The notes below the pieces were generated by a model. The model worked only from the letters and a program-made list of their open reading frames with translations. It made no database searches and was not told the DNA's origin. Made by a program: the position numbers and the translations under genes. A stretch of DNA of 64,000 bases, taken from contig NZ_CP029289.2 of NCBI RefSeq assembly GCF_003201835.2, positions 2,302,501 to 2,366,500 of the forward strand, given 5' to 3'. The stretch comes from Acidianus brierleyi (lineage in GTDB: Archaea; Thermoproteota; Thermoprotei_A; Sulfolobales; Sulfolobaceae). Below, one piece after another: positions 56,986-64,000 of the stretch (the first letter of the stretch is position 1; each line of letters opens with the position of its first letter).

Positions 56986-57315
56986 TTATGCTATTTCTAT
57001 AACCTTAGAATATTTTGAGTATTCTTTAAATCCTTCTGAATCAGTTACATGAATTTCAACAGGTGCATCGAAAGGTAGACCGTAAATATCGAAAGCTCTT
57101 AACATTATTGCCCGTTTAAAACTTCTCTTATCTTTAACATCTGTAACTATTAATACATCAATATCACTTAACACGGTAACTCTATCTTCAGCTACACCGC
57201 CAAAGACGAATACTCTTGACCTTGGGTCAAGGTCTTTGGAAGCCTTTGCTATAGCTTCAGCGTATTCCATCCATTTTCTTAAGTGTTGGAATTTTCTCTT
57301 AACCCAACTTGACAT
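56986..57315 (-). CDS. MNT-type nucleotidyltransferase (antitoxin of HEPN/MNT pair)
   Basis: The 109-residue minimal nucleotidyltransferase carries VFVFGGVAEDRVTVLSDIDV (about 36-55), the GGx(9-12)DxD active site, and a third Asp region in APVEIHVTD. MNT partners neutralise HEPN toxins, in known cases by adenylylating them. It overlaps the HEPN gene by 17 bp and follows it on the minus strand. Confidence 0.8.
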   Translation of the reverse strand: MSSWVKRKFQHLRKWMEYAEAIAKASKDLDPRSRVFVFGGVAEDRVTVLSDIDVLIVTDVKDKRSFKRAIMLRAFDIYGLPFDAPVEIHVTDSEGFKEYSKYSKVIEIA

Positions 57316-57718
57316 TTTTATTCAACTCCTCAAGGAGTTGGATTAGGTCTGAGACTAGCTTGATAATATCTACAGCTAAATTAGGTTCGTAATAGCCTTC
57401 TTCTCCATATCTACTTTCAGTATAACTTTCTTCTAAAATAATTAGTTTCTCCCTATTTTGAGTAACAAAATCTTTTATCTTCTTGGACTCTTTTTCAAAA
57501 TGGTTATTATCAAGCTCTGTTATTAGTTGCCCTAACAAACCCCTTAGTTGGTGTCCCCTTATTTTCTCTCCAAATAGTTCGTAATAAATTGCTTTAATGT
57601 ATAGTTGTGCTGCTTGTTCAGAAAGAAATAAGCTCCAATTGATGTCTTTCGAAATCTTAGCTAATTCCAATGCGTTCAAAGCTCTCTCCTTAAGTATCCT
57701 AACGTAATTACCGCTCAT
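57299..57718 (-). CDS. HEPN-domain protein (toxin of HEPN/MNT pair)
   Basis: I chose the ATG at 57,718 (MSGNYVRILKERALNALELA) because HEPN proteins of this type begin with this helix; a frame extending to 57,829 adds a poorly conserved leader. The helices ALNALELAKISKDINWSLFL and EQAAQLYIKAIYYELFGEKI are typical of HEPN. The C-terminal motif ESRYGEEGYYEP is that of the MNT-partnered group. HEPN toxins are RNases. Confidence 0.78.
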   Translation of the reverse strand: MSGNYVRILKERALNALELAKISKDINWSLFLSEQAAQLYIKAIYYELFGEKIRGHQLRGLLGQLITELDNNHFEKESKKIKDFVTQNREKLIILEESYTESRYGEEGYYEPNLAVDIIKLVSDLIQLLEELNKNVKLG

Positions 57719-57872
57719 GATGTGTAGTTTACTTTCTCTTATTAAAAATTTTAATCTTGATTGTTTTGACAATGTTTTATTAAAAAAATTCTCTTTAAAA
57801 TCCTGATAGGTTAAGGATTCTTGAAACAATGAATAAGAAAATGATTAACAATAAATATTCTCTAACAAAGTC

Positions 57873-57929
57873 AAAGGATTAATGAGAATAAGCTTTGAAA
57901 GAATCGTTTTACATTGAAAAAGAACTTAT
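57873..57929. repeat. 57-bp perfect direct repeat, copy 2
   Basis: It is identical to 56,554-56,610. Together the repeats enclose the HEPN/MNT genes. The remaining bases from 57,930 to the MFS start at 58,149 hold only an A+T-rich promoter region. Confidence 0.9.
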
Positions 57930-58148
57930 ATTTCAAAATTCATAAACAAAAAATTTGAAGGCTATATTCTAAAAATATTAAACTACACAAAAAAATTTTT
58001 ATGGAAAATGATATTTTGTATATTTATCCATTAATAATGTCTTTTTGTTATACGCTTAAAAATTTTAAAACTTTTATGAATTGTTATTATTTAATTTTAG
58101 TTTTTTATAAGTCGGACTTAAATAGACAAAGCTTTGTCAATAATTTAA

Positions 58149-59414
58149 ATGAAATACACTAAATTACCTTCAAAATTTATTAAAGTAGTAGTGTTTTTAT
58201 CAACTATAGGTTTAATTATAGAAGCTTATGACTTCTTCTCTATAGGGATAATTTCAACAGCAATATGGCCATATGTTTTCTTTAAGGGAGTATCAAGTAG
58301 CGCAATAGCTTTTTCAATATTTGCTTATGCTACAATACTTATAGGTAGACCAGTAGGAGGGGCAATCTTTGGACATTTTGGAGATAAGATAGGAAGAAAA
58401 TTCTCAATGTTCTGGAGTCTTTTCTTGTCTGGTATAGCAATGCTTTTGGTAGCATTAATACCTCCAATAGGAATAATAGCAATTCTTCTAATAGCTATTC
58501 TTAGATTCGCTCAAGGTTTAGGATTAGGAGGAGACGGTGGAAGTTCTATAGTTTTGAGTTTTGAATATGCTAATAAAGGAGATAAAACTGGATACTTCAT
58601 GTCCTTTCCAATGGCTGCAGCCATACTAGGAATACTCTTAGGTCTAGTGGGAGTAATTTTATCAGAAAACTTGGAAAGTAAGATATTTCTACTTTCATAT
58701 GGTTGGAGAATATTGATAGGCATAGGATCTATAGCTCTAATGGTTTCCGCTTATTTAAGAATGAAAGTTGTTGAAAGTTTAGACTTTAAGGAGTTATCAA
58801 GAGAAGGAAATGTAGATCCTAGTCCTATAAAATCTGCATTTAAAACATGTTGGAAGAAAATTGTACTACTAACTTTAGGTATGGCATATTTTCCAGTAAT
58901 GTTAAACTTTGTTCTTTATCCATATTCAATAGAACTTTACACTAAGTTAGGTTTTGTTGAAAAACAAGTAATGATGGTATTTCTTGTTGGATCAATAATA
59001 GCCTTCGCTTTTACTCTTCTAGGTGGTTACTTAGGTGATAAATACGGATGGAAAAAAATAGTGTTAATTTCAGCAATTGGTAGCTTAGTGACTTTGCCTA
59101 TTTTACTTTTGCATAACCTCCTTGGATTAATACCATTGTATGTTTTGTCATCATTAGGTTGGGGAGCTATGGGTATGTACGCTTCGGAATTCATAGTAAA
59201 ATTAAGGAATACGAGTGCTGGGACAGTATTTGGTCTTATTGGCCTCTTCCCTGCAGTATTATTACTAGTCGTGTTACCTCTGTCTATAACTATTTACGGT
59301 ATAGTAGGATCTTTCATGCCTATAATGACTATTAGCGAAGCAATTACAGTCATTTCAATAGTTTCAATATTTACATTAATGAGAGGTAACAAAAATGAAG
59401 GAAGTATCTCTTAA
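58149..59414 (+). CDS. MFS transporter, metabolite:H+ symporter type
   Basis: The 421-residue protein has 12 helices. It shows IIEAYDFFSIGIIS in helix 1, FGHFGDKIGRKFSMFW between helices 2 and 3, RFAQGLGLGGDGGSS after helix 4 and GGYLGDKYGWKKIVLI in the second half. This pattern fits the shikimate/alpha-ketoglutarate/proline symporter branch. The next gene begins inside its last codons (20-bp overlap), so the two are translationally coupled. The substrate is unknown. Confidence 0.82.
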   Translation: MKYTKLPSKFIKVVVFLSTIGLIIEAYDFFSIGIISTAIWPYVFFKGVSSSAIAFSIFAYATILIGRPVGGAIFGHFGDKIGRKFSMFWSLFLSGIAMLLVALIPPIGIIAILLIAILRFAQGLGLGGDGGSSIVLSFEYANKGDKTGYFMSFPMAAAILGILLGLVGVILSENLESKIFLLSYGWRILIGIGSIALMVSAYLRMKVVESLDFKELSREGNVDPSPIKSAFKTCWKKIVLLTLGMAYFPVMLNFVLYPYSIELYTKLGFVEKQVMMVFLVGSIIAFAFTLLGGYLGDKYGWKKIVLISAIGSLVTLPILLLHNLLGLIPLYVLSSLGWGAMGMYASEFIVKLRNTSAGTVFGLIGLFPAVLLLVVLPLSITIYGIVGSFMPIMTISEAITVISIVSIFTLMRGNKNEGSIS

Positions 59415-59793
59415 TGTCTCCCACGAATTGGACGTAGTTCTTTCTCTTTTTTCTGACCCTGAGTTTTCTTTGCCTAGAATAATGCCTGGCTATGAAAGTC
59501 ACACTGGTAAAGATAACTTTCAAGTAATTGGAGTAGTAGGAATGTTTCCATATATAATGGAAGGTAGAATATTTAGAGGTTCCTCAATAAAGTACGTATT
59601 TAGAATGATAGACGGATTAAAGGGAGCAGGAAATATTGATATCTCAGGAATTGAAAGTAAACTGAAGTTTATTATAGACTACGACGGCGATGCTAAGTCA
59701 CAATTCGAATCTTCCTTCGAAAAAGGAATTAAAAAGATCTCTAAAAGTATAAACGAGGACATTAGATTGGAAAGAATAAAAAGAAAAATATGA
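59395..59793 (+). CDS. DUF3211-like (SRPBCC-fold) small protein
   Basis: The 132-residue protein (MKEVSLNVSHELDVVLSLFS onward) resembles a Sulfolobales-specific family with a START/SRPBCC-like fold, annotated as DUF3211 as far as I recall. Alternating strands (FQVIGVVGMFPYIMEGRIF) and a long C-terminal helix fit a hydrophobic-ligand pocket. Coupling to the upstream MFS gene by overlap suggests a linked substrate. Function unknown. Confidence 0.6.
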   Translation: MKEVSLNVSHELDVVLSLFSDPEFSLPRIMPGYESHTGKDNFQVIGVVGMFPYIMEGRIFRGSSIKYVFRMIDGLKGAGNIDISGIESKLKFIIDYDGDAKSQFESSFEKGIKKISKSINEDIRLERIKRKI

Positions 59794-59840
59794 TTTTTTC
59801 TCAGTCTAAAACTTATTAACTTTTTATCAAACTATTTCCC

Positions 59841-60218
59841 ATGGATTATTTTACTGGAAACGTAAAGGATACTCCTTCCTCAGAAGTTAAAATAGGTAAC
59901 TCTAAAAATACTTTTATCCAATGGTTAGTTACAAAGGATCATGGTACGTCCTACGCATTAAGGAGATTTATAGTTAAACCTAAAGGTCAAATTCAAATGC
60001 ATTACCATGAGTATTATGAGAGTCTATATATAATTAAAGGTCAATGTAAAGTATGTGTAGGAAAAGAAACTAGACGGCTAAATCCAGGAGATTTCATTTT
60101 CATAAATTCGAAGGTTAAACATGCTATAGTGAACGAGGGTGATGAAGATTTAGAATTTCTTTGCGTAATAAATTATGCAGATGATATGAAAATAATTCCA
60201 TTAGACGAGGAATGTTAA
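59841..60218 (+). CDS. Cupin-domain protein
   Basis: The 125-residue single cupin has motif 1 MHYHEYYESLYIIKG (about 54-68; two His and one Glu for metal) and motif 2 PGDFIFINSKVKHAIVN (about 84-100, the third His). It is a complete metal site. Stand-alone cupins include sugar isomerases, dioxygenases and sensors. It has a TATA-like sequence 25-30 bp upstream (TTTTTATC), so it may be transcribed separately from the preceding gene. Confidence 0.8.
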   Translation: MDYFTGNVKDTPSSEVKIGNSKNTFIQWLVTKDHGTSYALRRFIVKPKGQIQMHYHEYYESLYIIKGQCKVCVGKETRRLNPGDFIFINSKVKHAIVNEGDEDLEFLCVINYADDMKIIPLDEEC

Positions 60219-60223
60219 AAAAA

Positions 60224-60973
60224 TTAACTTAATTGTGTTATTAAAGAGAATAATATATCTCTTTCAGTTACTATTCCTTCCAATTTTTCATCTACTACTG
60301 GTAAAGTTCCTATGTTTTTATCTCTCATGATTTTGGCAGCCTCGGAAATACTAGTATATTTGGAAACTGTTATAGGATTCCTAGTTCCTGCGTCCAAAAC
60401 CTTTCCTGATACTCCTTTTCTAGATACGTATTTTACTATATCTGCTGCTGTAACTATGCCTATTAGTTTACCTCCTTCAGTAACTGGTAATCTTCTTAAA
60501 TTGTTTCTAAACATTATAGTAGACGCAGAAAGTAGATCAACGCATTTGTCTGCAGTAATTATTCTTTTAGACATTACTGATTCTACGAAACCTGGGATCT
60601 GAATTTTAGAAGCTAAATTTACAGCTTCTCTTTCCGTAAATATTCCAAGGATTACGTTTTTATCTATAACTGGTACTCCTCCTATATTGTTAGCAATCAT
60701 TTTTCTTATAACGTAACCTACTTCGTCTTCAGGAGATACTGCTATTAAATCTTCGCTCATTAGGTCGGAAGCCCTTAAGTTAAATAAGGATTCACCATAT
60801 TCAGAAAGAGCTGCGATTATGCTTCTCGTAGTAATTACGCTTATTGGCTTATCTTTATCCATTACTATTACTCTACCAGATTTTTCTCTGGAGAGAACAT
60901 CAAGTAATTCTTTCATTGGAGTCTCAATATTAACCGTAACAACGACTTTATTCATTAATTCTTCGACTTTCAT
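60224..60973 (-). CDS. Protein with four CBS domains
   Basis: The 249 residues consist of four CBS repeats and nothing else. Repeat cores include SGRVIVMDKDKPISVITTRS, NIGGVPVIDKNVILGIFTER, NNLRRLPVTEGGKLIGIVTA and NIGTLPVVDEKLEGIVTERD. Two Bateman modules would bind adenine nucleotides and regulate a partner protein or promoter. The partner is unknown. It is convergent with the cupin gene. Confidence 0.87.
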   Translation of the reverse strand: MKVEELMNKVVVTVNIETPMKELLDVLSREKSGRVIVMDKDKPISVITTRSIIAALSEYGESLFNLRASDLMSEDLIAVSPEDEVGYVIRKMIANNIGGVPVIDKNVILGIFTEREAVNLASKIQIPGFVESVMSKRIITADKCVDLLSASTIMFRNNLRRLPVTEGGKLIGIVTAADIVKYVSRKGVSGKVLDAGTRNPITVSKYTSISEAAKIMRDKNIGTLPVVDEKLEGIVTERDILFSLITQLS

Positions 60974-60998
60974 ATATATAATTATAGATTTTTACATT

Positions 60999-61559
60999 TT
61001 AAAACTTTGTATCGAATTCGTTCTTTTCTATTCTAAGCCCAAGTTTATTAGCTATCTCTAAATCTGCCAATATTACCTCAAACTCTGGAGATTGAATGAT
61101 ATACGAACCTATCATCTCTTCATCATATTTGGTGTTGGATTTTAGAACATAAACTCTAGCCTTTCTTTCCGGCCATTTAATCTTATTTACGTCTACTAAT
61201 TCAGTAGTTATTTTGGCTTTAGGCAGAATTTCCTTAAGCAAGTCCTCATTTACTTTTGCATTAATTTCTTCAAGTTCCTTAAGAGTACTGAAATTCTTAT
61301 CTTTAAATATAGAAATTAGTTTATCATTTATTAATTGAGTAACTCCTTCATGATTTTTTATAACCGAATAAGTTAATTTCATTGCAGCACAATCAGTATG
61401 AGGTAAATAAACAACTTCTTCAGGGTTTAATTTCTTAAGTATATCTTTAATTTCAAATATGTTTGCTCCAGCATTCCTTATGATTAAAGAATCTTTTTTA
61501 GATTTATTTATAACTTCTTGAGTTAATCTGTAATCCATGCAGGAAATAACGACTTGCAT
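60999..61559 (-). CDS. Beta-carbonic-anhydrase-family zinc enzyme
   Basis: Zinc ligands and catalytic dyad are visible: C7, D9 and R11 in ISCMDYR, then H54 and C57 in LPHTDCAA. IIRNAGANIF is the conserved segment between them. The 186-residue length fits small beta-class enzymes. In Acidianus a member of this fold hydrolyses CS2 rather than hydrating CO2, so both carbonic anhydrase and CS2/COS hydrolase activities should be considered. The sequence alone does not decide. It is separated by 25 bp from the CBS gene on the same strand, so they may be cotranscribed. Confidence 0.78.
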   Translation of the reverse strand: MQVVISCMDYRLTQEVINKSKKDSLIIRNAGANIFEIKDILKKLNPEEVVYLPHTDCAAMKLTYSVIKNHEGVTQLINDKLISIFKDKNFSTLKELEEINAKVNEDLLKEILPKAKITTELVDVNKIKWPERKARVYVLKSNTKYDEEMIGSYIIQSPEFEVILADLEIANKLGLRIEKNEFDTKF

Positions 61560-61981
61560 GATACTAACTATAATTTCCAGTATAAATTTTTTAAGTAATT
61601 TAAGTAGTATGAAATAAGAAGTAATAGTTCCAACAAATTATGAGAATCTATTTAATAATGTATATCGTAATTAGGAATAGCTTATGAATATAGAAAAAAT
61701 AAATTCAATTTTATGTAGTTTATATAACGGAAGAATTCTAAATGCTATTACTAACATTAACATATTTATTGATATTACTTTTCATTGATAGCAAAAAATT
61801 AACTAGTTTCTGATATTCTCTCTCAGTCGATAAATATATATCATTATTCATACTCTATTCAGTTATATTGTTCTTAAGTAATTAAAACTTTATCCAATAA
61901 AAATATATTTATTAACAAAAGAATTCAGTCCTCATTTGCTTGGATGGAAATTTTTAATACGCCGTTTGATAATTTTATCTC
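61560..61981. other. Intergenic, nothing recognised
   Basis: This 422-bp stretch is A+T-rich between divergent genes. TATA-like sequences are too frequent here to single one out, although TTTTTAATAC near 61,951-61,960 suits the gene starting at 61,982. No ORF or repeat is supported. Confidence 0.45.
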
Positions 61982-62224
61982 ATGAATATGCAAATCTCTA
62001 ATTCATTAAATGGTAATTTTGCTAATAATTTACCTTCACAAGAACAAGTTATTATCCAACAACTTATTTATCCTTATATTGCTTTAGATAACGAGTCTGG
62101 GATAATAATAAGATTTAGTGATAATTGGAGTAAAGTAGAATATCATGAAGGAAAGATAGTAATATATCGTGATGAAGACGGGAAAATAAGTATTATAGAG
62201 GCAGAATACGATGATGAGAAATAA
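61982..62224 (+). CDS. Hypothetical protein, 80 residues
   Basis: The N terminus is polar (MNMQISNSLNGNFANNLPSQ), then a strand-rich acidic part follows (SGIIIRFSDNW, GKIVIYRDEDGKISIIEAEY). No family is recognised. It overlaps the next gene by 14 bp, so the three genes 61,982-62,986 look like one operon. The second Met (61,988) is an alternative start. Confidence 0.5.
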   Translation: MNMQISNSLNGNFANNLPSQEQVIIQQLIYPYIALDNESGIIIRFSDNWSKVEYHEGKIVIYRDEDGKISIIEAEYDDEK

Positions 62225-62627
62225 AGGGATCCAATATCAACAATATGAAGTAATTAACGTAGAGCCATTAATAATCAAGTTTTACGTTAAGGATGAAAAT
62301 ATTACTTTAATGTTATATATGATTCCTCAAGTAGTGGAAATTGAAGACAATAAGGTTGTTTCAGTGGTTAGTACGTCTGCTTTATCAATATTTTCCGATA
62401 AGCCTAAAATGGGCGAATTATGTAGTCCTCAGAAATTAAATAGTCGTACTCCTGTAATTCCAGAATATGATATAGCAAGTGAGGGAACTACAGAAATTAA
62501 GGTAAACGATAAAAAGGTTAAAATCAGAGCAAAAATAACAAATATCAACGTTTACCCAGATTTAAGGGATAGTTTTGGAAACCCTTGTGTGAATGTATCA
62601 TGGATTCAATCGATAGATGTAGAATAG
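62211..62627 (+). CDS. Hypothetical beta-rich protein, 138 residues
   Basis: The sequence alternates strands (IIKFYVKDENITLMLYMIPQ, NKVVSVVSTSAL, KKVKIRAKITNINVY) and has no membrane segment or recognised motif. It overlaps both neighbours. The second codon is also Met, so the start is uncertain by one residue. Confidence 0.5.
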   Translation: MMRNKGIQYQQYEVINVEPLIIKFYVKDENITLMLYMIPQVVEIEDNKVVSVVSTSALSIFSDKPKMGELCSPQKLNSRTPVIPEYDIASEGTTEIKVNDKKVKIRAKITNINVYPDLRDSFGNPCVNVSWIQSIDVE

Positions 62628-62986
62628 ATTGCAAGTTCGTTAAAAGTGAGGCTAAAAGGGCATTTTTAGAGGAAAGACTAAAAGACTTATCCCAGTATAA
62701 GGAAGAAATATGTAAAGCGTTAAATGATGTATGTAATAGTAAAGTAAATTTTTCTTGCTTACAATGTTTTGATAAAGTTTCCAATAAATATAGTTCTGGA
62801 GAATGTAAAAAATCTTGCGATGAAAAATTTAGATTCTCCTTTTGTTTCAAACTTACACAAGATTTGATATTTAATGTTATAGCTGAGAAAGATGGAAATA
62901 CGATAATTGTAACTTTCTATCCTTTTTCATTTCAAAAGGCAACAACGCTGGAAGAAAAATGTGATAACGTAATTAATTCGATCTAG
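62600..62986 (+). CDS. Cysteine-rich small protein, possible metal binder
   Basis: I start at the ATG at 62,600 (MDSIDRCRIDCKFVKSEAKR) rather than the TTG at 62,585. Cysteines form CRIDC, CSKV-like and CLQC pairs plus CKKSC, about nine in 128 residues, which is unusual for a thermoacidophile and suggests metal binding or disulfides. No signal peptide is seen. It is the last gene of a three-gene run; function unknown. Confidence 0.5.
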   Translation: MDSIDRCRIDCKFVKSEAKRAFLEERLKDLSQYKEEICKALNDVCNSKVNFSCLQCFDKVSNKYSSGECKKSCDEKFRFSFCFKLTQDLIFNVIAEKDGNTIIVTFYPFSFQKATTLEEKCDNVINSI

Positions 62987-63105
62987 GATTTCAAGCCTAA
63001 GATATAAATAAATGAAAAACACTATTAAAGCTGATACATAATTATTTCAGATTATGATAATAATCGATATTAAGCTTTAAAATTAAATCACTCATAATTA
63101 TAACT

Positions 63106-63573
63106 ATGGATATAGAAAAAATAATAGAGGAAGGATATAAGAAATCAGATAATGAATTAGAAGACTATTTTAGAAAATTATATAAAGAATTTAATAATAA
63201 TCCTAGAATTGTTTATGAATATGCCAACGTATTGGATTACTTAGGAAAAGAGAAAGAAGCAATACCGTTGTACAAGGAAGCCTTAAGGAAAGGTCTATCT
63301 GGAAAATACTTAGATATGTGTTTAATTCAGTTAGCGAGCTCCTTACGTTTAGTGGGAAATTTAAATGAAAGTTATGAAATTTTATCTAATTTATATAATA
63401 AAACTAAAGAACCTTCTTCCCTTCTATTCCTTTCCCTTACACTATTTAGTTTAAACAAAATCAAAGACGCTTATTGCTTAATGTTTAAGTATATTTTGGA
63501 GAAAAACGAAGGTTTCCTTGAAGATTACAGAAGAGCTTTAACGCAATATATTAACGAAATATGCAAAAGTTAA
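63106..63573 (+). CDS. TPR-like helical repeat protein
   Basis: The 155-residue protein consists of paired helices matching tetratricopeptide units, e.g. IVYEYANVLDYLGKEKEAIP followed by LYKEALRKGL, then LASSLRLVGNLNESYEIL and FLSLTLFSLNKIKDAYCLMF. Such proteins are adaptors. The partner is unknown. A TATA-like sequence about 30 bp upstream suggests its own promoter. Confidence 0.68.
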   Translation: MDIEKIIEEGYKKSDNELEDYFRKLYKEFNNNPRIVYEYANVLDYLGKEKEAIPLYKEALRKGLSGKYLDMCLIQLASSLRLVGNLNESYEILSNLYNKTKEPSSLLFLSLTLFSLNKIKDAYCLMFKYILEKNEGFLEDYRRALTQYINEICKS

Positions 63574-63615
63574 GAAAATTTTAAGAGTTATTTCAAAGTG
63601 CCGATTTTAGTACGA

Positions 63616-63628
63616 GAGAGAAACTCTC
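63616..63628. repeat. Short inverted repeat before the ABC ATPase gene
   Basis: GAGAG-AAA-CTCTC is a perfect short palindrome 28 bp before the start at 63,656. It could be an operator or chance. Confidence 0.3.
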
Positions 63629-63655
63629 ATTAACATGATAGTAAAAATATGTTAT

Positions 63656-64000
63656 ATGATAGAAACACGTCAGCTTTTCAAAATTTATAAAGACGGGACT
63701 ACGGCACTCAACGGACTTGACCTTAAGCTTTCCTCAAAAATTTCATGTGTTCTAGGTAGAAACGGTGCTGGTAAAACTACATTATTGAGAATACTTTCAA
63801 CACAACTTTTGCCAACCAAGGGTAAAGCATTCGTTAATGGATTTGACGTAGTAAAAGAAGCTAAGAAGGTTAGGAAAACAATATGTAGTATTCCTCAAGA
63901 AGCAGGAACTGCGGGAATGCCAAGTCCTTTGGAGCATCTTGTAATGTATTTAACTGCCAGAGGTTTTTCAATTTCCGAAGCCTTTAACGTTTCAAAGAAA
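63656..64000 (+). CDS. ABC-2-type exporter ATP-binding protein (3' end outside window)
   Basis: The frame starts MIETRQLFKIYKDGTTALNG and stays open to the last base, so about 115 residues are visible. Walker A is GRNGAGKTT (about 36-44), with the Q-loop region ICSIPQEAGTAGMPSPLEHL. The spacing and the TALNGLDL N terminus are those of ATPases paired with ABC-2 permeases for efflux. The permease should lie downstream. No substrate can be inferred. Confidence 0.82.
   Translation, partial: MIETRQLFKIYKDGTTALNGLDLKLSSKISCVLGRNGAGKTTLLRILSTQLLPTKGKAFVNGFDVVKEAKKVRKTICSIPQEAGTAGMPSPLEHLVMYLTARGFSISEAFNVSKK

Overview
This window looks like chromosome from a thermoacidophilic crenarchaeon of the order Sulfolobales, Sulfolobus/Acidianus-like; the genus is not resolvable by eye. 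The signs are about one-third G+C, TATA boxes about 26 bp before many starts with little or no leader, a thermopsin-type acid protease, DUF973 and DUF3211 proteins otherwise seen in Sulfolobales, and a CRISPR repeat ending in GAATTGAAAG.

Layout. 1-5,460: the end of a secreted GH57-type glycosidase and a complete sugar ABC importer, matching the amylase/maltose regulon arrangement. 5,491-10,612: a solitary cas6, a membrane protein, an IS200/IS605-type MITE, a VapBC pair and an AAA/DUF4143 ATPase with a repeat-flanked promoter. 10,673-16,739: a lipoate locus (GcvH, LplA and two radical-SAM proteins of LipS1/LipS2 type). 16,871-18,986: a composite mobile element (IS110-family gene plus decayed IS605/TnpB parts). 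19,067-22,288: a large thermopsin-like surface protease. 22,828-36,656: a defence-rich segment with a CARF-PIN fusion, Sir2, HerA-NurA, Csx1 and a 59-repeat CRISPR array, but no cas1/2/4 or interference genes. 36,696-38,699: a frameshifted beta-propeller gene and a broken ECF transporter. 38,700-43,940: an AT-rich island of small plasmid/virus-like genes with a candidate structured RNA, a decayed reverse CRISPR unit and a 2H/metallophosphoesterase fusion. 43,980-51,939: metabolism and transport (MtnA, MBL hydrolase, DUF973, MFS, phosphodiesterase). 52,070-56,528: a formate-dehydrogenase-like gene split by a second composite element that carries an intact TnpB. 56,554-57,929: a HEPN/MNT toxin-antitoxin cassette between perfect 57-bp direct repeats. 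58,149-64,000: MFS, cupin, CBS, beta-carbonic-anhydrase-type and TPR proteins and the start of an ABC exporter ATPase.

How parts connect. Cas6 (5.5 kb) would process the array transcript (32.8-36.7 kb). Csx1 and the CARF-PIN protein are both built like nucleases activated by cyclic oligoadenylate from a type III complex, which must be encoded elsewhere. Mobile DNA is dominated by one IS200/IS605-like group: five structurally different elements end in TAGTTCAC, four follow TTATC and the fifth follows TTCATC, so one tnpA (not in the window) may move them all and TTATC is the predicted TnpB TAM.

Most unusual observations: (i) the second IS110-family gene copy differs from the first by six separate deletions of exactly 4 nt and no other indel; (ii) a vestigial CRISPR unit inside the plasmid/virus-like island; (iii) a small-RNA candidate and a ribbon-helix-helix gene with matching operator-like sequences; (iv) two spacers with the same 5' 36 nt but different 3' ends; (v) the direct-repeat-bounded toxin-antitoxin cassette. 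All calls come from reading the sequence; no database search was run.
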